Source: Streptomyces smyrnaeus (lineage in GTDB: Bacteria; Actinomycetota; Actinomycetes; Streptomycetales; Streptomycetaceae). Taken from it: a stretch of 64,000 bases of DNA. A program made the position numbers and the translations under genes. Shown in pieces: positions 28,910-38,051 of the stretch; position 1 is the stretch's first letter, and the number at the start of each line of letters is the position of its first letter. Below the pieces are notes generated by a model. That model was given only the letters and a program-made list of their open reading frames with translations, did not search any database and was not told where the DNA came from. The DNA is taken from contig NZ_JAFFZM010000009.1 in NCBI RefSeq assembly GCF_017676345.1, positions 124,001 through 188,000 on the forward strand, written 5' to 3'.

Positions 28910-29943
28910 GCGCCGAGCCCGTCCCGCTCGGGCTCCCGGCGCCGGGCACCGTCGTCCCGCCCCACGCCGAACTCCTCCCGCAGCGCACGGACCACCGCGG
29001 CGGCGACCAGGGCGTGTCCGGTGTCGTCGGGGTGGACGCCGTCGACCAGCTGCTCGGCGGTGACCAGGCCGGCGCCAGGGAGCAGGGCGAGGCTGTCGTC
29101 GCCCTCGGCGATCCGGGCGCGGACGGCCCCCTCCTGCGCGCTCCGCAGGTCGGCGAGGGTGGCGCCCAGGGCGTTCGGGGTGTGCTCGGCCTCCGGGCGC
29201 TGCAGCGGCGAGACGACCAGCAGCGGGGTGCGTGGGTGGCCGGTGCGCACGAGCTGCAGGAACGCGCTGGTCATCTGCGCCATCAGCGCCGCCGAACACG
29301 GCACGCCCGTCCAGCAGTTGCAGCCGAACGCCACGGTGAGCGCCGCGCCCGGCAGCGTGGCGAGCTGCTGGGCGGTGGCCGGTTCGCCGTGCGCGGAGCC
29401 GGTGTAGCCGAGGTTGACGGTGTCCCAGCCCAGCTCGCGGCCCGCGAGCGCCGCCCAGCCGCGGGAGGGCGCCGTCGCCGACCAGCCCTCGGTGATCGAG
29501 TCGCCGTACACCAGCCAGCGCGGGCGCGGCGGTGCCGGCTCGGCACCCCGCACCGCCAGCAGCACCGGGGCGTACGCCTCGGGGGTGTGGAGCACTCCGG
29601 GCCCGCCCGGCCAGTCGACGCGCAGCACCCGCACCTCCTCCCGAGGGGTCTCCGGGAGCAGGGCGACCCGTTCCCCGTCCGGCCGCAGCGCCTCCCAGGC
29701 GCGGCAGCCGTCGCGCAGCGCGTCGACCGTTCCCAGGGCACCGGCGCGGTAGCGGACCTCGAAGGGGCCCGGGGCGGTGAACTCCAGCCGGATGCCCACC
29801 GGTATCGCGGCGCGGGCCCACAGCTCCAGCGGCAGCCGCTGGGCGTCCGCCGGGTCGGCCCGCACGCAGCGCTCACCGTCCCACCAGCTCACACCCCGTA
29901 CGAAGGGCCTGGCGTGCTGCCAGTCGCCGACCACATCTGCCAC
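28906..29943 (-). CDS. SGNH/GDSL-type hydrolase
   Basis: A 345-residue protein with an N-terminal beta-rich domain (about 1-150) and a C-terminal SGNH hydrolase domain. The Ser block is VYGDSITEGW (about 155), and the catalytic Asp/His block is DGVHPDDTGH (about 310). Two-domain layout recalls carbohydrate-esterase type SGNH proteins. No signal peptide is seen, so probably cytoplasmic. The GTG at 29943 avoids overlap with the divergent Lrp gene. Its stop abuts the disrupted guaB1 end with no spacer. Confidence 0.85.
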   Translation of the reverse strand: MADVVGDWQHARPFVRGVSWWDGERCVRADPADAQRLPLELWARAAIPVGIRLEFTAPGPFEVRYRAGALGTVDALRDGCRAWEALRPDGERVALLPETPREEVRVLRVDWPGGPGVLHTPEAYAPVLLAVRGAEPAPPRPRWLVYGDSITEGWSATAPSRGWAALAGRELGWDTVNLGYTGSAHGEPATAQQLATLPGAALTVAFGCNCWTGVPCSAALMAQMTSAFLQLVRTGHPRTPLLVVSPLQRPEAEHTPNALGATLADLRSAQEGAVRARIAEGDDSLALLPGAGLVTAEQLVDGVHPDDTGHALVAAAVVRALREEFGVGRDDGARRREPERDGLGA

Positions 29944-29980
29944 GCCGTTCCCGGTCCTTTCGTCGTGTTCTACTGTCGCC

Positions 29981-30436
29981 GTGTCACTGAACGATCTCGA
30001 CGAACGCATCGTCCACGCCCTCGCCGAGGATGCCCGCCGCACCTACGCCGACATCGGAGCCGAGGTCGGCCTGTCCGCACCGGCCGTCAAACGCCGGGTG
30101 GACCGGCTGCGGGAGCGGGGCGCGATCACCGGGTTCACCGTGCGGGTCGACCCCTCCGCGCTGGGGTGGCAGACGGAGGGATTCATCGAGATGTACTGCC
30201 GCTCTCGCACCTCGCCGGAGGATATCCACCGGGCGCTGTCCCACTATCCCGAGGTGGCGGCGGCCTCCACCGTCACCGGGGAGGCCGACGCGCTGGTGCA
30301 GGTCTTCGCGGCCGACATGCGGCACTTCGAGGCCGTGCTGGAACGGATCGCCGGGGAGCCGTTCGTCGAGCGCACCAAGTCGGTGCTGGTGCTCTCCCCG
30401 CTGCTGCGCCGCTACAACGCCGGTCCTCCGCTGTAG
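29981..30436 (+). CDS. Lrp/AsnC-family transcriptional regulator
   Basis: A 151-residue feast/famine regulator. The N-terminal HTH (LNDLDERIVHALAEDARRTYADIGAEVGLSAPAVKRRVDRL, about 3-43) is followed by the RAM ligand-binding domain (about 65-145). The GTG at 29981 is chosen because it starts the conserved helix. TACTGT at 29971-29976 could be a -10 box, making the mRNA nearly leaderless. It is divergent from the hydrolase and followed by nitrilase and amine oxidase genes, which it may control. Confidence 0.9.
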   Translation: MSLNDLDERIVHALAEDARRTYADIGAEVGLSAPAVKRRVDRLRERGAITGFTVRVDPSALGWQTEGFIEMYCRSRTSPEDIHRALSHYPEVAAASTVTGEADALVQVFAADMRHFEAVLERIAGEPFVERTKSVLVLSPLLRRYNAGPPL

Positions 30437-30517
30437 CGGCCGCCGTATGCGCAACGGATCGCCGCCATCCCGGTCGATCACGCAACAGAATGCGGGTCCA
30501 CTCGCAAGATCCACCGC

Positions 30518-30546
30518 TTGTGGCGCTCCCCGGCCGACCGTAGCGT
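30518..30546 (+). promoter_or_regulatory. Promoter of the nitrilase gene, probably leaderless
   Basis: TTGTGG (30518-30523) and TAGCGT (30541-30546) with a 17-bp spacer precede the GTG at 30554 by seven bases, so the transcript would start at the start codon. No ribosome site lies upstream, in agreement. Confidence 0.6.
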
Positions 30547-30553
30547 CGAAGGT

Positions 30554-31342
30554 GTGCGAATCGCTCTCCACCAGACCCGTTCCCAGCCCCGCACGCCGGG
30601 CGCCCCGGGCCTGACCGCCCTTGAGAACGCTGCCCGGGAAGCCGCCGCGCGGGGTGCCCGGCTGCTGGTCACCCCGGAGCTCTCCCTCACCGGCTACGCG
30701 CTCCCGGATCCGGCCCAGCTCGCCGAGCCGGCGCAGGGCCCCGGCGCAGCGGCCGTCTCCCGGATCGCCCGGCAGCACGGTGTGGCCATCGCCTACGGCT
30801 ACCCCGAGCGGGGCGAGGGCGGGGCGCTCCACAACTCCGTGCAGCTCATCGGCCCGGACGGTGCCGCACGTGCGAACTACCGCAAGACGCACCTGTACGG
30901 CCCGTACGAGGCCGAGCACTACACCCCCGGCGATCAGCTGCCCGTCCAGGCGGAGCTGGACGGCATCCGGTTCGGGCTGCTGATCTGCTACGACGTGGAG
31001 TTCCCGGAGGCCGTCCGGGCGCACGCCCTGGCCGGCACCGACGTACTGCTGGTGCCGACGGCGCTGATGCGGCCGTACGAGACCGTCGCCGAGACCCTCG
31101 TGGTGGCGCGCGCGGTGGAGAGCCAGCTGTATGTCGCGTACGCCAACCGCGTCGACCGCGAGGGCGAGTTCGACTTCGCGGGCCTGAGCTGTCTGGCCGC
31201 GCCCGACGGCACCGTCCCGGTGCGCGCCGCCGGCAGCGGCGAGGCCCTGCTGGTCGCCGACATCGACCCCGCGGCGCTGCGGGCCTCCCGCGAGCGCAAC
31301 CCGTATCTGGCCGACCGCCGCCCAGAGCTGTACGCGCACTAG
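30554..31342 (+). CDS. Carbon-nitrogen hydrolase (nitrilase superfamily)
   Basis: A 262-residue amidase or nitrilase-like enzyme. The catalytic triad is visible: Glu in VTPELSLTGY (about 40), Lys in NYRKTHLYG (about 112) and Cys in LLICYDVEFPE (about 147). Substrate unknown; the family hydrolyses amides, ureas or nitriles. It is followed 71 bp later by a flavin amine oxidase and preceded by an Lrp regulator, so a role in amine or amide breakdown (for example of polyamine intermediates) is a reasonable inference. GTG start without ribosome site. Confidence 0.92.
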   Translation: MRIALHQTRSQPRTPGAPGLTALENAAREAAARGARLLVTPELSLTGYALPDPAQLAEPAQGPGAAAVSRIARQHGVAIAYGYPERGEGGALHNSVQLIGPDGAARANYRKTHLYGPYEAEHYTPGDQLPVQAELDGIRFGLLICYDVEFPEAVRAHALAGTDVLLVPTALMRPYETVAETLVVARAVESQLYVAYANRVDREGEFDFAGLSCLAAPDGTVPVRAAGSGEALLVADIDPAALRASRERNPYLADRRPELYAH

Positions 31343-31413
31343 CCGCGCGGGCCGTGCCCACGCCGGCTGCCGCGCCCCTCCCGTACCCGGTACCACCAGG
31401 AGCGAGACCCCTC

Positions 31414-33135
31414 ATGACCTCCACCGTGCCCACCGCCGCCCACGAGCACGACGAGCAGCAGGACGCCGCCCGGCAGGGCGGGCAGCGCCCGCTGACCATG
31501 TTCGGCCCCGACTTCCCGTTCGCCTACGACGACTTCCTGGCGCACCCGGCCGGTCTCGGCTCCGTACCGCCGACCGAGCACGGCACCGAGATCGCCGTCA
31601 TCGGCGGCGGCCTCTCGGGACTGGTGGCGGCGTACGAGCTGATGAAGATGGGACTCAAGCCGGTCGTCTACGAGGCCGACCAGCTCGGCGGACGGCTGCG
31701 GACGGCCACCTTCGAGGGCGGCGACCCCTCGCTGCACGCCGAGATGGGCGCCATGCGCTTCCCGCCGTCCTCGACCGCGCTCCAGCACTACATCGACCTC
31801 GCGCAGCTGGAGACCAGGCCGTTCCCCAACCCGCTGGCGCCCGACACCCCCTCCACCGTCGTGGACCTCAAGGGCGAGTCGCACTACGCCCGCACGCTGG
31901 AGGACCTGCCGCCCGTCTACCACCAGGTGATGGACGCGTGGAACGCGTGCCTGGAGGAGGGCGCCGACTTCTCCGCGATGCAGCAGGCGATACGCGAGCG
32001 GGACGTGCCCCGCATCCGCGAGATCTGGTCGGAGCTGGTGGAGAAGCTGGACAACCAGACCTTCTACGGCTTCCTGTGCGACTCGGCGGCCTTCTCCTCC
32101 TTCCGGCACCGGGAGATCTTCGGCCAGGTCGGATTCGGCACCGGTGGCTGGGACACCGACTTCCCCAACTCCATCCTGGAGATCCTGCGCGTCGTCTACA
32201 CCGGCGCCGACGACGACCACCGCGGCATCGTCGGCGGCTGCCAGCAGCTTCCGCTGCGGCTGTGGGAGCGCGAGCCCGGCAAGCTCGTCCACTGGCCGCA
32301 GGGCACCAGCCTCAAGTCGTTGCACCCGGGCGGCAAGCACCGCCCCGCCGTCACCCGGCTGCACCGTACGGCGGGCAACCGCGTGACGGTCACCGACGCG
32401 GACGGCGACATCCGCACCTACCGGGCCGCCGTCTTCACCGCCCAGTCCTGGCTGCTGCTGAGCCGGATCGACTGCGACGACGCGCTGCTGCCCATCGACC
32501 ACTGGACGGCGGTGGAGCGCACCCACTACATGGAGTCCTCCAAGCTGTTCGTACCCGTGGACCGGCCGTTCTGGCTCGATACGGACCCGCGCACCGGGCG
32601 CGACACGATGAGCATGACCCTCACCGACCGGATGACGCGCGGCACCTACCTGCTGGACGACGGCCCCGACAAGCCGGCCGTGATCTGCCTGTCGTACACG
32701 TGGTGCGACGACAGCCTCAAGTGGCTGCCGCTGGACGCGGGCGAGCGGATGGAGGTGATGCTCAAGTCGCTCGGCGAGATCTATCCCGGGGTCGACATCC
32801 GCAAGCACATCACCGGCAACCCGCTCACCGTCTCCTGGGAGGACGAGCCGTACTTCCTCGGCGCGTTCAAGGCCAACCTGCCGGGCCACTACCGCTACCA
32901 GCGGCGGCTGTTCACCCACTTCATGCAGGAGTCCCTCCCCGCCGACCGGCGCGGCCTCTTCCTCGCCGGAGACGACATCTCCTGGACAGCGGGCTGGGCC
33001 GAGGGCGCCGTGCAGACCGCGCTCAACGCCGTCTGGGGCGTCATGCACCACCTGGGCGGTACCACCGACCCCGCCAACCCGGGGCCGGGGGACGTCTTCG
33101 ACCAGATCGAGCCGGTGCGGCTCCCGGAGGACTGA
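31414..33135 (+). CDS. Flavin monoamine oxidase family protein
   Basis: A 573-residue FAD enzyme. The dinucleotide-binding motif IAVIGGGLSGLVAAYELMKMG (about 63-83) is followed by VYEADQLGGRLRT, and the C-terminal FAD contact is LFLAGDDISWTAGWAEGAVQTAL (about 525). The substrate domain is in between. It should oxidise an amine or amino acid with release of ammonia and peroxide. The ATG at 31414 after AGGAG is chosen. It is probably cotranscribed with the nitrilase gene upstream. Confidence 0.92.
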   Translation: MTSTVPTAAHEHDEQQDAARQGGQRPLTMFGPDFPFAYDDFLAHPAGLGSVPPTEHGTEIAVIGGGLSGLVAAYELMKMGLKPVVYEADQLGGRLRTATFEGGDPSLHAEMGAMRFPPSSTALQHYIDLAQLETRPFPNPLAPDTPSTVVDLKGESHYARTLEDLPPVYHQVMDAWNACLEEGADFSAMQQAIRERDVPRIREIWSELVEKLDNQTFYGFLCDSAAFSSFRHREIFGQVGFGTGGWDTDFPNSILEILRVVYTGADDDHRGIVGGCQQLPLRLWEREPGKLVHWPQGTSLKSLHPGGKHRPAVTRLHRTAGNRVTVTDADGDIRTYRAAVFTAQSWLLLSRIDCDDALLPIDHWTAVERTHYMESSKLFVPVDRPFWLDTDPRTGRDTMSMTLTDRMTRGTYLLDDGPDKPAVICLSYTWCDDSLKWLPLDAGERMEVMLKSLGEIYPGVDIRKHITGNPLTVSWEDEPYFLGAFKANLPGHYRYQRRLFTHFMQESLPADRRGLFLAGDDISWTAGWAEGAVQTALNAVWGVMHHLGGTTDPANPGPGDVFDQIEPVRLPED

Positions 33136-33159
33136 CGAAGGAGCGGGGCTGGGCGGGGC

Positions 33160-33867
33160 TCAGTGCCACAGCGGTGTCAGCAGGCAGCGGCCCGCCATAC
33201 CCACCGTCGCGTCCAGCCCCTCCGCCATCTCCTCCAGCAACTCCCCGCACACCCGCAGTCCCCACAGCGCGCGGAAGGACACCCACGCACCGGCCCGCGC
33301 CCGTTCCAGACTCCACGAGCCGATCAGATGCGTCAGCGGGTCGGCGACGTCCAGCAGGTCGGGGCCCGGCATCAGATCCTCGCGGATGCGCTCCTCCAGG
33401 CCTGTCAGCAGCTCCCCGATCCGCTCGAAGTCCGCCTCCAGATCGTCGGGGTCGGCGTCCACCGCCCGGCAGGTGTCCACGAGCGCGAGCGGCAGGTCGT
33501 GGCCGATGTGCGCATTGATGCCCGCCAGCGCGAACTGCAGCGGATGGATGGAGGGGTGGCGCCGGAAGCGGAAGAGCGGCCGCCAGCACGAGGGCATCCG
33601 CAGCCCGGCAGCCTCGGCGTCCACCGCGTCCAGGAAGCGCCGAGCGAACCGGGTACCCAGCTCACCGGTGGCGGCACGGTCCTCGAAGTGTCCGGCGACC
33701 AGGCGCCGTTCCAGCTCCTCCGTCACCGACAGATACACCCGGTTGAAGACCGCCACACCGTCCTGCCGGGGCAGCGTCGCGCCGATCTCCCGCATCTGGG
33801 CCGTCACTTCGGCGATGGGTGCCGACGTCACCGCGCGCTGCGCGGGCACCTGCTCCGTAGAGGTCAT
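33160..33867 (-). CDS. DUF5995 family protein
   Basis: A 235-residue protein that fits the DUF5995 family: GVAVFNRVYLSVTEELERR (about 32), WRPLFRFRRHPSIHPLQFALAGINAHIGHDLPLALVDTC (about 90-128). The conserved His/Asn/Asp pattern and all-helical make-up hint at a metal or hydrophobic ligand, but function is unknown. The ATG at 33867 is used. Convergent with the amine oxidase gene, 24 bp apart. Confidence 0.85.
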   Translation of the reverse strand: MTSTEQVPAQRAVTSAPIAEVTAQMREIGATLPRQDGVAVFNRVYLSVTEELERRLVAGHFEDRAATGELGTRFARRFLDAVDAEAAGLRMPSCWRPLFRFRRHPSIHPLQFALAGINAHIGHDLPLALVDTCRAVDADPDDLEADFERIGELLTGLEERIREDLMPGPDLLDVADPLTHLIGSWSLERARAGAWVSFRALWGLRVCGELLEEMAEGLDATVGMAGRCLLTPLWH

Positions 33868-33950
33868 GCCCGCAGCCTGGCAGCCGCCTGCTCCCGATGG
33901 GGGCAGCCCCGCCCGTACGGCCCCCGGACGGAGGACGGATCCGCTGCCGG

Positions 33951-34027
33951 CAAGCCGTCCGCAAGCCGCCTGCCGGCCGTCGGTGAGCCGTCGGCAAGCC
34001 CTCGGCAAGCCCTGGGCAAGCCGTCGG
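33951..34027. repeat. Seven tandem 11-bp repeats
   Basis: Seven 11-bp units in perfect register (33951-34027), consensus CAAGCCGTCGG, sit in the spacer between the divergent DUF5995 and GNAT genes, 46 bp before the GNAT start. Confidence 0.85.
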
Positions 34028-34072
34028 TAATGCGGGTGCGGTGCGGTGTGCGGGCGTGATACGCCACCTGTC

Positions 34073-34624
34073 ATGACCGACGCCCTTGCCGCAGTTGCCG
34101 ATCTGCACACCGAACGCCTCGTACTGCACCCCATGACACCCGAGGAGGCCGAGCGCGTGGTGGCCGAGACGCCGGGCGCCGGCGATCTGTGGGGGCCCGA
34201 GTACCCGGACGCGATGGACGTGGAGGGCGCCACGGACCTGCTGAAGGCGTGCGCGACCACGGGCGACCCGCGCCCCTTCGGCAACTACGAGATACGGCGC
34301 CGCACCGACGGCCGCGCCATCGGCGGCATCGGCTTCAACCGGACACCCGATGCCGAGGGCACCGTCACCGTCGGCTACTCCCTCAACGCCTCGGCACGCG
34401 GCAAGGGTTACGCCTCCGAGGCCCTGCGCGCCCTGCTCGCCTTCGCCTGGTCCCGGGGCGTCACCCTGGTCCAGGCCGACGCCGATCTCGACAACCTCGC
34501 CTCGCAGCATGTGATGACGGCCGTCGGCATGCGGGTGGTGGGGGAGGACCACCGGGTCCGGTACTTCGAGATGAGGGCGCCGGGCGAGGGCGCCGCTCAG
34601 CTCGGTTCCTGGCCCTCGTCGTAA
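34073..34624 (+). CDS. GNAT-family N-acetyltransferase
   Basis: A 183-residue acetyltransferase of the RimJ/RimL type. TERLVLHPMTPEEAERV near the N-terminus and YSLNASARGKGYASEALRALLAFAW (about 100-125) with the acetyl-CoA-binding R-G-K-G-Y loop are visible, and DNLASQHVMTAVGM is the typical motif B. Substrate unknown. The ATG at 34073 is preferred. The last 28 bp overlap the end of the convergent permease gene. Confidence 0.92.
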   Translation: MTDALAAVADLHTERLVLHPMTPEEAERVVAETPGAGDLWGPEYPDAMDVEGATDLLKACATTGDPRPFGNYEIRRRTDGRAIGGIGFNRTPDAEGTVTVGYSLNASARGKGYASEALRALLAFAWSRGVTLVQADADLDNLASQHVMTAVGMRVVGEDHRVRYFEMRAPGEGAAQLGSWPSS

Positions 34625-35985
34625 CCGCTGGTGCCCTCGTCCAGCAGCGGCTCCTGGGCCTTGAGGTGCGGCGGGGCCAGCGCCTTGAGGGCGTGGTAGC
34701 CGGTGAGGACGACGAGCGTGCCCAGGGCGATGCCGCCGAGTTCGAAGTTGTCGGTGAACTTCAGGTCGACGCCGCCGATGCCGATGATGATGCCCGCCGC
34801 GACCGGCACCAGATTCAGCGGATTGCGCATGTCCACACCGTTGTTGATCCAGATCTGCGCGCCGAGCAGCCCGATCATGCCGTAGAGGATCACGGTGATA
34901 CCGCCGAGCACTCCGCCCGGGATGGCAGCCACCACGGCCCCGAACTTGGGGCAGAGCCCGAAGAGCAGCGCGAAGCAGGCGGCGGCCCAGTAGGCGGCCG
35001 TCGAGTAGACCCGGGTCGCGGCCATGACGCCGATGTTCTCCGAGTACGTCGTCGTGGCCGGACCGCCGAATGCCGTCGACAGCACGCTGCCGGCCCCGTC
35101 CGCGGAGATCGCGGTGCCGAGCTTGTCGTCCAGCGGGTCGCCGGTCATCTCACCGACCGCCTTGACGTGCCCCGCGTTCTCGGCCACCAGCGCGATCACC
35201 ACCGGCAGCGCCACCAGGACGGGCGACCAGGAGAATTCGGGGGCGTGCACGGAGGGCAGTCCGAACCAGTCGGCCTTGCCCACGGCCGACAGGTCCAGGC
35301 GCCAGTGGTCCACCGTCTTGCCGCCGGCGTCCGGGGAATGGATCCGGCCGAAGACCGTGTCGAACGCCCACGACATCAGATAGCCGGCCACCAGCCCCAG
35401 GAAGATCGCGATCCGCGACCAGAAGCCGCGCAGGCACACCACCGCGAGTCCGGTCAGCAGCATGGTCAGCAGCGCCGTCCACTGGTCCTGCGGCCAGTAC
35501 GTCGAAGCGGTGACCGGGGCGAGATTGAAGCCGATCAGCATGACGACCGCGCCGGTCACCACGGGCGGCATCACCGCGTGGATGATCCGCGCGCCGAACT
35601 TCTGCACGGCCAGACCGACGAGGAAGAGTACGGCGCCGACCACCAGGATCGCGCCGGTCACCGTGGCGCTGCTGCCGCCCTGGCCGCGGATGACCGCGGC
35701 CACCCCCACGAAGGAGAGGCTGCATCCCAGATAGCTCGGCACCCGGCCGCGGGTCGCCAGCAGGAAGACCATCGTCGCGAGCCCGGACATCATGATCGCC
35801 AGGTTCGGGTCCAGCCCCATGAGGACCGGGGCCACGAAGCTGGCACCGAACATCGCCACCACGTGCTGGGCGCCGAGCCCCGCCGTGCGCGGCCACGACA
35901 GCCGCTCGTCCGGGCGCACCACCGCACCGGGCGCCGGGACGCGCCCGTCGCCGTGCACCGTCCACCGCACGCCGAGCCCGCGCAT
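34597..35985 (-). CDS. Uracil/xanthine permease (NCS2 family)
   Basis: A 462-residue nucleobase:cation symporter with about 12-14 membrane segments. FVAPVLMGLDPNLAIMMSG and the family signature region FGGPATTTYSENIGVMAATRVYS (about 290) with the conserved Q/E and S/T residues are seen. Resembles UraA/PyrP more than the xanthine carriers, but that distinction is weak. The ATG at 35985 has GGAG upstream. Its 3' end overlaps the GNAT gene by 28 bp. Confidence 0.92.
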   Translation of the reverse strand: MRGLGVRWTVHGDGRVPAPGAVVRPDERLSWPRTAGLGAQHVVAMFGASFVAPVLMGLDPNLAIMMSGLATMVFLLATRGRVPSYLGCSLSFVGVAAVIRGQGGSSATVTGAILVVGAVLFLVGLAVQKFGARIIHAVMPPVVTGAVVMLIGFNLAPVTASTYWPQDQWTALLTMLLTGLAVVCLRGFWSRIAIFLGLVAGYLMSWAFDTVFGRIHSPDAGGKTVDHWRLDLSAVGKADWFGLPSVHAPEFSWSPVLVALPVVIALVAENAGHVKAVGEMTGDPLDDKLGTAISADGAGSVLSTAFGGPATTTYSENIGVMAATRVYSTAAYWAAACFALLFGLCPKFGAVVAAIPGGVLGGITVILYGMIGLLGAQIWINNGVDMRNPLNLVPVAAGIIIGIGGVDLKFTDNFELGGIALGTLVVLTGYHALKALAPPHLKAQEPLLDEGTSGYDEGQEPS

Positions 35986-36093
35986 GCCGCTCCGTCCCTT
36001 GGCCGATTTTGATCGCCGCACATACTAGTCCGACCGCTCATGGCCCGGCGCCGCGGTGGAGGGCGCCCCGAAGAGGTGCGGGATACCGCTCCA

Positions 36094-36108
36094 CCGGCCT
36101 TCGGCCGG
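36094..36108 (-). terminator. Short hairpin after the MFS gene
   Basis: CCGGCC-TTC-GGCCGG at 36094-36108, 22 bp beyond the stop of the minus-strand MFS gene. A minimal stem, so moderately supported. Confidence 0.45.
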
Positions 36109-36130
36109 GAGGGGCCCGTGGGGCGCTCCG

Positions 36131-37483
36131 TCAGGTGCGCAGCACCCTCGCTCCGGCCACCAGGCCCAGCAGCAGCGCGGTGACGACGCCGAAGGACACC
36201 GACAGCGAGGTCGACTCGGCGATCCAGCCGACGACGGCGGGTGCGGCCAGCCCGGAGGCGTAGGCCAGGGTGGCGACTCCCGCGATGGCCTGGCCGGGGG
36301 CGGCCGTGGCGGTGCGGCCGGCCGCCGCGAAGCACAGCGGGACGACCACCGCGATCCCGACCCCGACCAGGGCGAACCCGGCGACGGCCGCGGCCGGTGT
36401 CCGTGCGGCGACCACCAGCGCGGCGCCCGCTGTGGCGAGCACACCGCCCACCCGTACCGTCGCCACCGGGCCGAACCGGCGCACCACGGCGTCGCCCGAC
36501 AGCCGGGCGAGGGCCATCGTGCAGGCGAAGGCCGTGTAGGCGGAGGCGGCCAGACCGGGTTCGGCGTCCGTCACATCGGCCAGATAGATACCGGACCAGT
36601 CCATCGAGGCGCCCTCGGCGAACACCGCGCAGAAGCCGAGCAGCCCGATCGCCAGCACCCCGCGCGAGGGCAGCGCGAAGCGGGGCGGGGCCTCGGCCTC
36701 GTCCTCGCCGCCCGATCCGGCAGCCGGAAGCTCGGCGCCGCGGTCGTCCTCCCCGGGGGTCCACCGGGCCGCGACCACCGCCACCGCGGCCAGCACCGGG
36801 GCGGCGGCCCCCAGGTGCCACCGCCCGTCCAGCCCGGCGTGCGCGGCGACCACGCCTCCCGCGCCGCCCAGCAGCGTCCCCACGCTCCACAGTCCGTGCA
36901 GCCCGGACATCACGGAGCGGCCGTACTCCGCCTCGACCCGCACGCCCTGGGCGTTCATCGCGACGTCCATCAGGCCGAGCCCGCAGCCGTACACGAACAG
37001 CGCCAGGCACAGCCAGCCCAGGGCGGGGGCCAGCGGCGGCAGCACCAGACCGGCGCAGCAGGCCAGCGAGACGGCGGCGAGTGCGCGGCGCGGGCCGTAG
37101 CGGTGTGCCAGCCGCGCGGAGAGCGGCATGGCCGCGGAGGCCCCGGCCGTCATGAACACCAGCGCCAGGCCCAGCCAGCCCGGGCTCAGCTCCAGATGTT
37201 CGCGGAGCCATGGGATGCGGGTGGCGAAGGTGCCGCTCGCCATCCCGTGCACCGCGAAGACGACCGAGACCGCCACCCTTCCGGCCCGTGCGGCCGGTGC
37301 CGGGCACCCGGCGATGCCGGATTCCGCCGGGTGCCCGGGCGGGCCGGACCCGGTTCCCCCGTGCGGCGCCGTCCCGGGGTGCGGCTGAGTCCCGCCGTGC
37401 ACCCCCGCTCCCGCGCGCTGCCCCGCCCCCGCCCGCGGCTGCGGACCGGCGTTCGGCTCCGGCCCGTCGTCACCTGTCCGCAT
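36131..37483 (-). CDS. MFS transporter
   Basis: A 450-residue major facilitator. After a low-complexity Gly/Pro-rich cytoplasmic start (about 1-65), twelve or so hydrophobic segments follow. ARLAHRYGPRRAL is the loop 2-3 motif A and YGCGLGLMDVAMNAQGVRVE (about 165) resembles the FucP/AraJ-like sugar or drug transporters. A charged loop (about 250-275) separates the two halves. Substrate unknown. The ATG at 37483 with GGGAG upstream is used. Divergent from the riboflavin operon. Confidence 0.88.
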   Translation of the reverse strand: MRTGDDGPEPNAGPQPRAGAGQRAGAGVHGGTQPHPGTAPHGGTGSGPPGHPAESGIAGCPAPAARAGRVAVSVVFAVHGMASGTFATRIPWLREHLELSPGWLGLALVFMTAGASAAMPLSARLAHRYGPRRALAAVSLACCAGLVLPPLAPALGWLCLALFVYGCGLGLMDVAMNAQGVRVEAEYGRSVMSGLHGLWSVGTLLGGAGGVVAAHAGLDGRWHLGAAAPVLAAVAVVAARWTPGEDDRGAELPAAGSGGEDEAEAPPRFALPSRGVLAIGLLGFCAVFAEGASMDWSGIYLADVTDAEPGLAASAYTAFACTMALARLSGDAVVRRFGPVATVRVGGVLATAGAALVVAARTPAAAVAGFALVGVGIAVVVPLCFAAAGRTATAAPGQAIAGVATLAYASGLAAPAVVGWIAESTSLSVSFGVVTALLLGLVAGARVLRT

Positions 37484-37764
37484 CTCGTCTCCCTGCCGCA
37501 CCCGTGCCGCCCCCCGAGCCGTCCGTACCGTGCACCCATGACCGTCCCGCTGCCGCACCGGCGCCACGGCCGCGGGTACGGGCCCGCGCAGATCGTGCCC
37601 CGATCGGGTAGCGCTCGAACTCCTGCGGTGGCTGCCGACGCATGTGGTGCGACGTGGCTGCTGTGAGTCACCACACAGGCTCCGCTCGCATGGTCCCCGC
37701 CCCGGCGTGGCAGACTTGTGGGTATCTCCCGGCCACTGGCTGGGGGAGTACCAGTGACGTCAGC

Positions 37765-37887
37765 GCACTCCGGGGTCGGTGAAAGTCCGAACCGGCGGTT
37801 ACAGTCCGCGACCCGGCCGCAGCCAGCGGTCGGTTGACCAGGTGAGATTCCTGGACCGACGGTGAAAGTCCGGATGGGAGGCAGTGC
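37765..37887 (+). promoter_or_regulatory. FMN riboswitch (RFN element)
   Basis: Clear RFN consensus: GGTGAAAGTCCGAACCGGCG (from about 37778), the TGACCAGGTGAGATTCCTGG segment and GACGGTGAAAGTCCGGATGG before GGAGGCAG. The closing stem pairs GCACT (37765-37769) with AGTGC (37883-37887). It lies 164 bp before ribD and should lower expression of the riboflavin operon when FMN is plentiful. Confidence 0.95.
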
Positions 37888-38051
37888 GCGGCGGACCGCG
37901 AACCGGTGCACCGCCGAGGTTGCGGTCCCGTTCCGGAGCGAGCAGCAGCGCCGGAGTGGGATCTTGACCGTCCCGGCAGGTCGTTCCCCGCGCGTCCGTC
38001 CCAAGTCCCGCAGCGCCCCGGAGTCCGTGCCCGAAGAGGCAGGAGGACCCG

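Noticed and set aside
28910..30543. GuaB1 read as a 1020-residue fusion protein
   Set aside because: The extension is antisense to a well-supported SGNH hydrolase and out of frame with the Lrp gene, without homology; more likely a lost stop or frameshift.
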